Both the position numbers and the translations under genes were made by a program. From contig NZ_LUTV01000011.1 of NCBI RefSeq assembly GCF_001646945.1, forward strand, positions 4,049 through 68,048: a stretch of DNA of 64,000 nucleotides. The letters run 5' to 3'. Below are positions 1-7,939 of this stretch, piece after piece. Below the pieces are notes generated by a model, which worked only from the letters and a program-made list of their open reading frames with translations, was not told where the DNA came from and ran no database searches. Each line of letters opens with the position of its first letter. Position 1 is the stretch's first letter. Source of the stretch: Endozoicomonas ascidiicola (GTDB lineage: Bacteria; Pseudomonadota; Gammaproteobacteria; Pseudomonadales; Endozoicomonadaceae).

Positions 1-2
1 AT

Positions 3-92
3 CCGATATTTATCTGCGGTTTTATCGGGTTCGCATCATACATGGTTTGGGTCTGTGCAGTTTATAAAGAAGCCCGATCAAGTGGGGCATAA
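3..92 (+). CDS. Possible 3' end of a rightward phage gene (partial)
   Basis: The reading frame starting at base 3 is open from the window edge to a TAA at 90-92. It encodes a hydrophobic stretch (FICGFIGFASYMVWVCAVY) followed by a short charged tail, as at the end of a small membrane protein. Frame 1 is also open, to a TAG at 100-102, so the true frame is uncertain. The shared terminator just downstream supports some rightward gene ending here. No function is assigned. Confidence 0.25.
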   Translation, partial: PIFICGFIGFASYMVWVCAVYKEARSSGA

Positions 93-142
93 CCCATGTT
101 AGACCAACCAGTTGGTCTTTCCACATTAACAACCGTCCCAAC

Positions 143-167
143 AAAAAGCCCCTTCCGGGGCTTTTTT
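143..167. terminator. Bidirectional rho-independent terminator
   Basis: A GC-rich hairpin (AAGCCCC-TTCC-GGGGCTT) is flanked by A5 on the left and T6 on the right, so it can stop transcripts from both sides. It sits immediately after the stop codon of the leftward Ogr-like gene and would also end any rightward gene coming from the window edge. Confidence 0.8.
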
Positions 168-417
168 ATGTCAACGATGCAAACAATTCCCGCTGCTGCT
201 GCCGGTTCATCTGCCTTAGCTTGCCCATCATCTCCGTCGTGAAGTCCAGCGCCGACGGGGAGAGCGTGTGAGAAAAGGTCAGATGGGTCACAAAAGCGTG
301 ACCGCATTCGTGATTGTTGCAAGTGCAATACAGCGTTTTGAATTCGGCGCTGTCTTCTACCGAATCCTGAATAGTGGCAATCTCATTACAGCGATTGCAG
401 CGAACCCTGACACTCAT
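166..417 (-). CDS. ogr: Ogr/Delta-like late-gene transcriptional activator
   Basis: This encodes an 83-residue protein with an N-terminal zinc-finger core: CNRC near residues 8-11 and a second pair in CTCNNHECGHAF. That is the C-x2-C ... C-x4-C pattern of P2 Ogr and P4 Delta (Ogr/Delta family). Such proteins bind upstream of phage late promoters and recruit host RNA polymerase. A longer frame is open to 483, but the ATG at 417 is preferred because AGGTG lies five bases upstream and the protein then begins MSVRVRC as in the family. It lies downstream of the portal gene on the same strand, so it may be co-transcribed with it. Function is inferred from the family. Confidence 0.8.
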   Translation of the reverse strand: MSVRVRCNRCNEIATIQDSVEDSAEFKTLYCTCNNHECGHAFVTHLTFSHTLSPSALDFTTEMMGKLRQMNRQQQRELFASLT

Positions 418-457
418 ATCTGCACCTGAGTTATTATCGTATACGTTACATTGTATC

Positions 458-1543
458 TTATACGGGAGGTTCTTGCGTTTCAAAGGACACCTTGCCTATT
501 TCGGGCAACCAATCGTTAATATCAAGCAACTGCTCACGAATGGGCAGCACCTCATTCTTTTCATACACCGCATCAACCTTGGTGATGTCCCCGAAGTTAG
601 AGTTACCACTGGGCAATATACTAGCCATGGCTGCCGGTATCCGGTGCGCGGCGATGATGTCGTCCCTTGAAATGTTTTTGATTTTTTCCAGCTCATCCTT
701 TGTGCTGAAATCGCCCACGGGCAAAATCTGAATATCTTTCTCCCTGCCCCCTGGCAGATGTAAAAACATATTGCGGAAGTTGCCTATGCCTTTGCTGCTC
801 TGAATGGCTTCTTTAATAGCTTCCTGATCATCTTCACCCAGGCCTGCCGAGCTGGAATAGAAGATGTAGCCCATGTGCGCACCATTCAGGTAATACTTAC
901 GCCGGAACATGGTGGCATCTTCATTGAGCAGCATGGATTGAATGGCGCCCAGATACCAAGGCGTGCCGTAGATGTTTTGCACTACATCGTAGTTTTTGAT
1001 GTGCAACACTTCGCCCTTTCGGAATGGCTTTAGCGTACCTTCGCTGTCCAGCCAGCCATATTGATCAGGCTTTTCCAGCCTGCGCATATTGATAGCAGGC
1101 AGGTGGATAGTCCGAACTACATCACCGGAATAATCCCTGACCAGCTGGAAGTACCCATTCAGAAACACGTTAAAGTCTGTCGCCACTGCGTGCATTACTC
1201 TGCGGCTAACCATGGGCGACGGCACAAACCCGCGCATCACCATATTGGTTTTGAATTCAAGTATCGGACCATGAAAAGCATTAGCCCGTAACAGTCGTGC
1301 CAGTCCTGCCAGTGGCGTTGGTGGATGGTAAAAACCTTCATCGGGGTCGAGGTGAGAGCCCATGGCGTCACTGACCGCACCCTTTAAAACACTTTCAGGC
1401 TGACCGAAAAAACTAAACGTCATTGATCCTGACGGAGCATTAGACGCATCGCTTCCGGAATCGTTAATCTCATTTTTAATGTTTTTATTGGCATTAAAGG
1501 CGCTCGCCTTTTTCCCAGCCTTCCGGCGGTTTTTCCTGCTCAT
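458..1543 (-). CDS. Q: Phage portal protein (P2 gpQ family)
   Basis: This 361-residue protein matches the P2 gpQ/PBSX-type portal family in length and in conserved stretches (KGEVLHIKNYD, YGTPWYLGAIQS, RRKYYLNGAH, ISRDDIIAAHRIP). The portal is a dodecameric ring at the capsid vertex through which DNA is packaged and to which the neck attaches. The N-terminus is lysine/arginine-rich and probably disordered. It lies 9 bp downstream of the terminase gene on the minus strand. This leftward portal-terminase pair, facing a rightward scaffold gene, is the usual P2-superfamily head arrangement. Confidence 0.95.
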   Translation of the reverse strand: MSRKNRRKAGKKASAFNANKNIKNEINDSGSDASNAPSGSMTFSFFGQPESVLKGAVSDAMGSHLDPDEGFYHPPTPLAGLARLLRANAFHGPILEFKTNMVMRGFVPSPMVSRRVMHAVATDFNVFLNGYFQLVRDYSGDVVRTIHLPAINMRRLEKPDQYGWLDSEGTLKPFRKGEVLHIKNYDVVQNIYGTPWYLGAIQSMLLNEDATMFRRKYYLNGAHMGYIFYSSSAGLGEDDQEAIKEAIQSSKGIGNFRNMFLHLPGGREKDIQILPVGDFSTKDELEKIKNISRDDIIAAHRIPAAMASILPSGNSNFGDITKVDAVYEKNEVLPIREQLLDINDWLPEIGKVSFETQEPPV

Positions 1544-1552
1544 GGTTTCTCC

Positions 1553-3370
1553 TTAGCCGAAAGCGACCCGACTGCAGTTCTGCCTGCCGGTGTCTAATGG
1601 TTCGTGAATCAGTGCGTGCATGGTTGCCCAGGCAACATCGGCATGGCCGGTGCTCATGGTTCGCCCTGCGCTGTAAGTCATGCCGCCACTATTTGTGCTG
1701 GTCTGTCGTATGGTCAGGAAGGCATGGGCAAAGTCAGTCCATTCTGCAGGGTATTCCATACGGCCTTCTTCCCAGACCGACTTGGCTTTTTGCACCAGTA
1801 GGTTCTTGCTGTTCACCGAGTAGTGAATCGACTGAGCAAGAGGGAAGAAGTTTTTAACCATATCGAACACACCCAAGCCGGGGCCGGTGGTGTCAACGCC
1901 GATGTGCTGGAAGTTGAAGCGCTCTGTTAATTGCTTGATCTGTTCTGCTTGCCATGTAAAATTTTTATCTTTCCAGTGGAACTTCTGCAGGGAACGGAAT
2001 TTCCCCCCGGGCGTTAATGGCGGGGCAACTATGACAAAGCTGGCATCGTCACGGTGACGGCTGGGATCGTAGCCACCCCATACCGGCATATTGCCAAAAG
2101 GCCGCTGGGCTTTCGGGTCGAAGTCCTGCCAGTTATCCGGATCAACCGCGCCTTCCTGCAGGGTATTCAGTCGGAACACGCCGAGCGTGTCGTCCACAAA
2201 GTCACACATAAACAGCTGCTTGAATCGTTCAGGGCTGTATTCCTGCTGCAACTGCTTTTTATCAATCCGGTCAAAGCCGCCTTCTACTGCATCATCAAGG
2301 GTGATGATTTTGCGCCAGAAATTATCAGGGCAAAGCACGCCGCTTTGCAGTTCTTTAAATCCGGGAAACTCTACCCGCTTACGGGTAAATCGTTTGTTGT
2401 AAACCTCTCCCGACCAGAGCGGATAGGCTTCATGGTTGACCACCGAAGGTGTAGAAAAAATAGTTCTGGTCAAATGCTTATGTGTCGCCATGGCGGTTGC
2501 CACGTTATAGAGCTCATCAAATCCCCGTATCCAGAAAGCTTCATCAATATAAACATGCCCGCTTTCAGACTGGGCAGACATGGAGTTATTGCTGAGAAAG
2601 TGCAGGCCGCACTTACCGTTAGCGGTATTCAATAAAATGGGATTGCCAGAGAGCTCAATATCAAAGTCTTCTGCCACCAGTTTCCTGATGTACTTTCTGA
2701 ACACTTCCGCCTGGCGTCTTGTTGCAGAAAGGAAAATCTGATCTTCCCCTTTCAGCACTGCCCTGATTAATGCTTCTTGTGAAAAGTACCAGGTAAAACC
2801 GATCTGTCGTGATTTCAGGCAGAACCGATTGCGGTGATGCTGGTTCTCGTAAAGATCCCGCTGACCTTTGTACCAGCGCTTAAACCATTTCTGCTCAAAG
2901 TCTTTTTCCGTCAGAAATGACAAATCGTTTTTAATTTTGTTCTTACGGTTTTTACTGCGCACCACTGCCGGAGCGCCTGCCATTTTCTTTCTGACATTCT
3001 GCATCATGTCGGAATCAGACGGCTCTGCTCTTAATTTAGTGTTACTGATTTCCGTTTGGCGATAACGACCGAGGGTATTTAACTGTTTAATTAGCCGGTC
3101 CATTTCGTTAAGGTGTTTTTCAGATTTGTCGTCTTTCTCAGCCAACAACGTAATACGGCGCTTGATCGCTTCTTCAACCGATTCATGACGCAGGAACGCT
3201 TCCCAGTCTCCTGCTTCCTGCCAGTAATAGAGCGTGCGTTTGGGTACCGATAATTCTAATTCGATTTCGGGAATGGTGTATTTCCGGAGATAGAGCGAAC
3301 GGGCTGCTACTTTTATTTCTTCCGGATACTGTTTTTTACCCGCACTGGGCTTGCTACTGATAGACGACAT
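1553..3370 (-). CDS. P: Phage terminase large subunit, ATPase/nuclease (P2 gpP family)
   Basis: This 605-residue protein powers DNA packaging and cuts the concatemer at cos sites. The N-terminal ~60 residues contain a helix-turn-helix (IPEIELELSVPKRTLYYW) typical of gpP. The ATPase follows, with a deviant Walker A (LKSRQIGFTW, about residue 190) and a Walker B (GHVYIDEAF, about residue 270). The C-terminal RNase H-like nuclease contains IGVDTTGPGLGVFD, with the metal-binding Asp. Length and motif order match full-length P2-type terminases, so it looks intact. It is transcribed with the portal. Confidence 0.95.
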   Translation of the reverse strand: MSSISSKPSAGKKQYPEEIKVAARSLYLRKYTIPEIELELSVPKRTLYYWQEAGDWEAFLRHESVEEAIKRRITLLAEKDDKSEKHLNEMDRLIKQLNTLGRYRQTEISNTKLRAEPSDSDMMQNVRKKMAGAPAVVRSKNRKNKIKNDLSFLTEKDFEQKWFKRWYKGQRDLYENQHHRNRFCLKSRQIGFTWYFSQEALIRAVLKGEDQIFLSATRRQAEVFRKYIRKLVAEDFDIELSGNPILLNTANGKCGLHFLSNNSMSAQSESGHVYIDEAFWIRGFDELYNVATAMATHKHLTRTIFSTPSVVNHEAYPLWSGEVYNKRFTRKRVEFPGFKELQSGVLCPDNFWRKIITLDDAVEGGFDRIDKKQLQQEYSPERFKQLFMCDFVDDTLGVFRLNTLQEGAVDPDNWQDFDPKAQRPFGNMPVWGGYDPSRHRDDASFVIVAPPLTPGGKFRSLQKFHWKDKNFTWQAEQIKQLTERFNFQHIGVDTTGPGLGVFDMVKNFFPLAQSIHYSVNSKNLLVQKAKSVWEEGRMEYPAEWTDFAHAFLTIRQTSTNSGGMTYSAGRTMSTGHADVAWATMHALIHEPLDTGRQNCSRVAFG

Positions 3371-3529
3371 ACCCGAATAATAAAACCCATTGATCTATTA
3401 CTCGTTTTATTCGCTTCTAATACCCTCTAAATCCGATTTAATTGAATGGTTGTTCTGACTCGCGCTAATTAAGATTCGATTATCAATCATTGAATTTTTA
3501 ATTAACCAAAGCGAACCAGGACAATGTAA
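3371..3529. promoter_or_regulatory. Divergent intergenic region of the phage head operons
   Basis: This AT-rich 159-bp gap separates the leftward terminase/portal genes from the rightward scaffold gene, so it must hold both head promoters. In P2 these are Ogr-activated. I looked for the TGT-N12-ACA Ogr box of P2 and saw no convincing copy, so the binding site here may differ. Location is the only support. Confidence 0.5.
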
Positions 3530-4363
3530 ATGGCAAAGCTGGTAACCGATTGGGTCAAAGTGGCAGAAAGCGGGAAAACCATCGACGGCCGAGTTATTGA
3601 AGCGGCCTGGTTGCGTGATGCTGCTGAACAGTATTCAAAAGAAAAATACACCGCAGTCATTACCCTTGAACACTACCCACCAGAATATGCTGGCAACTAC
3701 GGCACCATTGAAGCGTTGAAAGCGGAAGAAGCCGATGAAGTAGTCAGCCTATACGCGAAACTCTGCCCATCCGACAACCTGCGCTACATGAATAAGCAGG
3801 GTCAAAAACTCTTCACCTCCATCAAACTTCACCCTGATTTTCAAGGCACTGGCCGCTGCTATGTGATCCAGATCGGTGTCACTGACACCCCCGCTTCCAT
3901 TGGCACCCAACAACTTGAATTCAGAGCGCAACCAGGTGAGCAGATCATGCCGGGTGTTGAGCTGTCGGCATTTAACTCTGTACCGGACGAACAAAGTTTA
4001 CTGGAAAAAATCAAGGCGCTGGTCTTCAGCGCTCCAACTGAAGTGGACTCTGAAGATGAGGATGAGCCTATGAAACCTGAAGAACTGAAAGCCCTGCAAG
4101 ACTCCATCACCAAAGGCTTTTCCGCACTGGCCGAGCAGCTGAAGCCAGCTGAAGCACCGGCAGCCGAACCGGAAGCGCCTGCAGCTGAAGAAGCGCCAGC
4201 GCCGGAAACCGTTTCCGCTGAGCAATTCGCAGCACTGCAAACAGAACTGGCAGACATCAAAACCCAGTTTACCGCCCTGACCGAAAAGCTGTCACAGGAA
4301 GTGCCGCCCACGGAAGTGGAAAACACCGGGCCTTCCGGTAACTCAGACAAGCTCGGATTCTAA
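3530..4363 (+). CDS. O: Capsid scaffolding protein/protease (P2 gpO family)
   Basis: This 277-residue protein has the two-part gpO layout: an N-terminal serine-protease-like domain (about residues 1-140) and a C-terminal scaffold domain. The scaffold half has an Ala/Pro/Glu-rich linker (residues ~200-230) and a helical end. Asp-19 and His-48 (LEHYPP) fall at the positions I recall for the P2 gpO triad. The residue at number 107 is Thr rather than Ser, so the nucleophile needs an alignment. The protein guides capsid assembly, then cleaves itself and the capsid protein. It is the first gene of the rightward head operon, 9 bp before the major capsid gene. Confidence 0.92.
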   Translation: MAKLVTDWVKVAESGKTIDGRVIEAAWLRDAAEQYSKEKYTAVITLEHYPPEYAGNYGTIEALKAEEADEVVSLYAKLCPSDNLRYMNKQGQKLFTSIKLHPDFQGTGRCYVIQIGVTDTPASIGTQQLEFRAQPGEQIMPGVELSAFNSVPDEQSLLEKIKALVFSAPTEVDSEDEDEPMKPEELKALQDSITKGFSALAEQLKPAEAPAAEPEAPAAEEAPAPETVSAEQFAALQTELADIKTQFTALTEKLSQEVPPTEVENTGPSGNSDKLGF

Positions 4364-4372
4364 GGAGAGAGC

Positions 4373-5395
4373 ATGAACAAGGACACACGCAAACAGTTTA
4401 ACGTCTATCTGGGCGACCTGCGGGAAGTGAACGACATTGAAGATACATCTGTATCGTTCAGTGTGGTACCCACTGCCGTTCAGGGCTTGCAGGATATGAT
4501 TGTGGAGCAATCCACCTTCCTGCCAAAAATCAACGTCATTGGTGTTGAGCATAAAGAAGGTCAGAACGTAAAAACCGGCATTACCGGCCCTGCGTCTGGC
4601 CGCACCAAGACAACCCGCGACATTCGTCGTCAGCCAAAGCGCTCCATGGATCTGGCGGTCTATGGCTACAAAATGGAAAAGGTTGATACCGACCTTGAAA
4701 TGACTTACGACCAGCTGGACGCATGGGCGCACCTGGGCGACCTGAATAAGCGCATTCGTCAGTACGCTGCAGAACAGATTGCCAACGACCGTGAAATCAT
4801 CGGTTGGTACGGTGAGTCTGTCGCTGAAAACTCTGATCCATCCGAAAACACCATGCTGGAAGATGTGAACAAAGGCTGGCTGCAGTATATGCGCGACAAC
4901 AAGCCAGAAAACGTGCTGTCTGAAGTCGTCGAAAGCAGTGGCGAAATTCGCATCGGTGCCGGTGGTGATTTTGAGAATCTGGACGCCGTTGTGGTTGATC
5001 TGATGGCAGCCATTCCAAAGTTCCTGCGCAAGGATTTAACGGTACTGGTGGGTGACGATCTGTTGATGCAGCAGAAGTCTCGCATCTACTCCGACAACTC
5101 CCTGACTCCATCCGAAAAGGCGCAAGCTATTGCCGCCCTGCGTGAGTTTGGCAGCCTGACCGCTGACAGCCCAAGCAACTTCCCAGAGCGTGGTCTGGTG
5201 ATCACTTCCCTGAAGAATCTGTCTATCTACCATCAGACAGGCAGCCACCGCCGCAACATCAAGGAAGAGACCGAGTACAACCGCTGGATGGATTACAACT
5301 CCCGCAACGAAGCCTATGTGGTGGAAACACCAGAAGCGTTTGTCGCGCTGGAGTTCAAGAACGTCAAGCTGAAAGACGGTGATACCTGGGTGTAA
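4373..5395 (+). CDS. N: Major capsid protein (P2 gpN family)
   Basis: This 340-residue protein is recognised by gpN-like stretches: MNKDTRKQFNVYL at the start, VEHKEGQNVKTG, NDREIIGWYG and YVVETPEAFVALEF at the end. It forms the icosahedral shell after maturation by the scaffold protease encoded just upstream. AAGGAGAG lies directly before the ATG at 4373. Length is normal for the family, with no visible damage. A hairpin follows the stop codon and may lower readthrough into downstream genes. Confidence 0.95.
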   Translation: MNKDTRKQFNVYLGDLREVNDIEDTSVSFSVVPTAVQGLQDMIVEQSTFLPKINVIGVEHKEGQNVKTGITGPASGRTKTTRDIRRQPKRSMDLAVYGYKMEKVDTDLEMTYDQLDAWAHLGDLNKRIRQYAAEQIANDREIIGWYGESVAENSDPSENTMLEDVNKGWLQYMRDNKPENVLSEVVESSGEIRIGAGGDFENLDAVVVDLMAAIPKFLRKDLTVLVGDDLLMQQKSRIYSDNSLTPSEKAQAIAALREFGSLTADSPSNFPERGLVITSLKNLSIYHQTGSHRRNIKEETEYNRWMDYNSRNEAYVVETPEAFVALEFKNVKLKDGDTWV

Positions 5396-5423
5396 TTCGC
5401 CGAGATACCTTCGCAGCCGCTTG

Positions 5424-5448
5424 GGGGTGGTTTACCACCCTCCTTTTT
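5424..5448 (+). terminator. Terminator or attenuator hairpin after the capsid gene
   Basis: GGGTGG-TTTA-CCACCC forms a compact hairpin followed by a T-rich run. It lies between the major capsid and terminase small subunit genes. It probably makes partial termination so that capsid protein is made in excess over later gene products. Confidence 0.55.
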
Positions 5449-5515
5449 AAAGGGCTTTCTGATACGGATGTCGGAGAGTTCTTTAAAAAGACCAATTAGA
5501 GCAAGGGGTGAGACC

Positions 5516-6199
5516 ATGCAGTCAGTCATGAAACAGTACCAGACACGAATGAAAGGGAAGGCGCAACCCGCTATCCCTGACAAACCAAAAACGCCACAAA
5601 AGCCGGTTGGCTGCGTTATTCGTGAAAATCAAAATAATGCTCTGATGCACGCTGCCATGGAAGAAGACCTGAAAGGTCTGAAAGACATTCGCAGTGTTGC
5701 CCACAAGATTCAGTTGAAGCGTGAGCAACTGGTGCCTAAATACCGCTCGTTTGTTGAAGCCACCATGAACGGCAGCAAGACCAGCCCGATTTTAAGTCAG
5801 TTTCTGGTCTGGCTGTTCGACATCGGCGAAATCAGCGAAGCCACCAAGCTGGGTGAATACTGCCTGAAGCACAATATCCCACTACCTGAACGATTCCGCA
5901 GGAACCTCTCCATTTATATTGCGGACGAAGTGCTGGCATGGTCAGAGCGCGTTTGGGAGGAAGGACACAGTCCGAACCCGTATTTCAGTAACGAATTTAA
6001 GCGAACCGTTGACGACAGAAACGAGCGCCCTGATGAGCTCACGGCGAAGTACTTCCGATTAGCTGGATTGATAGCCCAGTCAGAAGGCCGTTTTGAAGAC
6101 GCCGTCACCTGTCTGGAAGCCGCGAAGGAGCGAGGCGCAAAAGTAAAAACAGCGTTGAACAAGTGCAAAAGTGCACTGAAAGGACAAACCGAGGGTTGA
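5516..6199 (+). CDS. M: Terminase small subunit (P2 gpM family)
   Basis: This 227-residue protein resembles P2 gpM, the DNA-binding small terminase subunit that recognises cos and hands DNA to gpP. Typical stretches are LMHAAMEEDLKGLKDI, SPILSQFLVWLFDIG and a C-terminal RLAGLIAQSEGRFEDAVTCL. The frame is open from 5468, but the ATG at 5516 is chosen because AAGGGGTGAG sits just upstream. It follows the capsid gene as in P2, after a hairpin. Confidence 0.9.
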   Translation: MQSVMKQYQTRMKGKAQPAIPDKPKTPQKPVGCVIRENQNNALMHAAMEEDLKGLKDIRSVAHKIQLKREQLVPKYRSFVEATMNGSKTSPILSQFLVWLFDIGEISEATKLGEYCLKHNIPLPERFRRNLSIYIADEVLAWSERVWEEGHSPNPYFSNEFKRTVDDRNERPDELTAKYFRLAGLIAQSEGRFEDAVTCLEAAKERGAKVKTALNKCKSALKGQTEG

Positions 6200-6319
6200 C
6201 CAACTCCTCACCCCACCCACCCGGGCGGCTGACGGTGCGAACAGTTACGCAAGTAACCGCCAAGCCTCAGTGGGTTAGCCCGGGAACTAACACGCAGTAG
6301 CAACAACAGGAACAGGTCC
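6200..6319 (+). other. Structured non-coding spacer between gpM and gpL genes
   Basis: This 120-bp gap is unusually GC-rich and full of complementary segments. CCCGGGC (6220-6226) can pair with GCCCGGG (6278-6284). GTTAC-GCAA-GTAAC (6244-6257) forms a perfect hairpin with a GNRA tetraloop. ACCCAC and GTGGGT provide an alternative pairing that crosses the first. Neighbouring late genes overlap or nearly touch, so a conserved RNA structure is plausible. No known RNA family is recognised. Confidence 0.4.
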
Positions 6320-6784
6320 ATGAGCGGATGGTCGGGCAAACAGAACACAGTAGAAAGCAAGCTGATTATCAATCAGCCGTTCTGGCCTGCGCTGGATCTG
6401 GCGGAGTTTATCAACCAGTACCGCACACCTTCCGATCTGCCGGTTGAAACGGTGGAAGCTGGCCTGATGCTCTCCATGGCATCGGTCAATAGTCGTTTAA
6501 ACAGTTACCGCCAGCAGCAACAAGCAGCCGGCATCGATGCGCTGGACAATGTACCGACGGAACAAATCAACAATCAGTCCATTCAGCTGATTCTCTACAA
6601 ACGCGCCGTATTCTGTCAGGCCAAAGCCTCCATTCTGCGAGACTGGCCCAGCATCGATCGACGCAGCGAAGCAGAGAATCAGGCACGCTCCAGCGAAGAA
6701 ACCGAAGACCGTTATCTGGAATTCACTGACGAAGCCATCGCCCGTTTTCTGGGTCGTGGGTTTATTAATGCGGAGTCGCTATGA
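6320..6784 (+). CDS. L: Head completion protein (P2 gpL family)
   Basis: This 154-residue helical protein matches gpL, the head completion/stabilisation protein that joins the portal ring after DNA packaging. The pattern of an N-terminal ...FWPALDLAEFINQYR segment, a central glutamine-rich helix and LYKRAVFCQAKASILRDW is typical. It overlaps the next gene by ATGA (6781-6784), indicating translational coupling with the tail completion gene. Confidence 0.9.
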   Translation: MSGWSGKQNTVESKLIINQPFWPALDLAEFINQYRTPSDLPVETVEAGLMLSMASVNSRLNSYRQQQQAAGIDALDNVPTEQINNQSIQLILYKRAVFCQAKASILRDWPSIDRRSEAENQARSSEETEDRYLEFTDEAIARFLGRGFINAESL

Positions 6785-7257
6785 GCACAAAGCTGCAACG
6801 CCTCACCGAGTTTTTATTAGAGCACCGGCAGTGCCGCAAAGAAGACATCGACAGCTGGGTTGATCGTTGCACCCTGCGCCCGGAGTCTAGCTTTGAAGGC
6901 AAGTATCACCAGCTGCACATTGATCACAATGTCTGCTCTGTTTTAGTGGAACGCTTCTCCGGTAATGCGAACCTACTAAAGGCCATGGTCACCAGCTGGC
7001 TGCAGGATAACGACGACGTCAATATCCGCAATCGTTACGAATTGCCAGACCCATCCTTTGATATTGAAATGCTGGATAAATCCGGCAAGCGCTGGGACGT
7101 GGATATCACCATCGAATTCTTGGAACCGTTACTGGTGCAGGAAGACCCGCAAGGCGCTATCCACTGGCAAGGCTCTCGCTGGTCGGTGATTGATGCACCG
7201 ATCATCGACACCGCCACCGAAGAAGACGGCGCGCACCCAGAGGAGAATGCACCATGA
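6781..7257 (+). CDS. R: Tail completion protein (P2 gpR family)
   Basis: This 158-residue protein resembles P2 gpR, which caps the tail tube and makes it competent to join the head. The segments ...VERFSGNANLLKAMV and WDVDITIEFLEPLLV fit the family. Its start overlaps the gpL stop (ATGA) and its own stop overlaps the start of the gpS-like gene, so the three are translationally coupled. Confidence 0.85.
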   Translation: MSTKLQRLTEFLLEHRQCRKEDIDSWVDRCTLRPESSFEGKYHQLHIDHNVCSVLVERFSGNANLLKAMVTSWLQDNDDVNIRNRYELPDPSFDIEMLDKSGKRWDVDITIEFLEPLLVQEDPQGAIHWQGSRWSVIDAPIIDTATEEDGAHPEENAP

Positions 7258-7919
7258 GCATCTCTTGCGATCCGAACCAGCGGCAATTTCTTTCCGCCAA
7301 CCAATCCATGGATCTGATGTTACTCACATCAGGCCGCCGTAAGCGGGTACTGAAAAAGACCGCCACTGAAGTACGTCGCCGCAGTCGTCAGAACCTGGGC
7401 AGACAAAAGACCGTGGACGGACAACCCATGGCCGGCAGGAAAACCGGCAAGGGTCGTATGTTCCGCAAGCTGGGTAAAACCATGCAGGCCACGGCAACCA
7501 CCAAACAAGGCAAGGTGAGCTGGGCGAACGCCATCACCGCCAAAATTGCTTACCGCCATCAACACGGCGTAGCGGAAACCTTCAATAAAGAGAAGATGGA
7601 CCGCCGCTACGGAGAGCCGGATTACAACGCCCCAGCCACTCGCAAACAGGGCAAGGCGCTGCTGGAGTCCGGTTATCGACTCTATGCCGGCAAGAAGAAA
7701 GGCCGCACCAAGACAAAGAAACCCAGCCAACGCTGGATTATCGAGAATATGACCATCGGCCATGCGGGTTACCTGATCCGACAGCTGCGGGATGAAAAAG
7801 CAAAACGGAGCTGGACAGTGCGGACCCCCGCCCGTCCGTTCCTCGGGGTGACTGAAAAGGACGGCACCCGAATTCTGGCGGAAAACATAACAGCCGAGTG
7901 GGAACGCCAAGCCAATTAA
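7254..7919 (+). CDS. S: Phage virion morphogenesis/tail completion protein (P2 gpS family)
   Basis: This 221-residue, strongly basic protein matches the phage virion morphogenesis family (gpS). Features are an N-terminal arginine-rich helix (GRRKRVLKKTATEVRRRSR), the GQPMAGRK segment, a lysine-rich middle and a C-terminal RTPARPFLGVTEKD. gpS works with gpR in tail completion. It starts with ATGA overlap on gpR and is followed by the sheath gene. Confidence 0.88.
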   Translation: MSISCDPNQRQFLSANQSMDLMLLTSGRRKRVLKKTATEVRRRSRQNLGRQKTVDGQPMAGRKTGKGRMFRKLGKTMQATATTKQGKVSWANAITAKIAYRHQHGVAETFNKEKMDRRYGEPDYNAPATRKQGKALLESGYRLYAGKKKGRTKTKKPSQRWIIENMTIGHAGYLIRQLRDEKAKRSWTVRTPARPFLGVTEKDGTRILAENITAEWERQAN

Positions 7920-7939
7920 CAACGGACGAGGGATCAACC

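Noticed and set aside
2054-2635. A 193-codon plus-strand open frame inside the terminase gene
   Set aside because: It is antisense to the conserved terminase ATPase/nuclease region, lacks a ribosome binding site and has no recognisable domain.
3859-4350. A 163-codon Ser/Ala-rich minus-strand frame over the scaffold gene
   Set aside because: Its low-complexity serine/alanine sequence mirrors the Ala/Pro/Glu-rich linker of the scaffold protein on the other strand.
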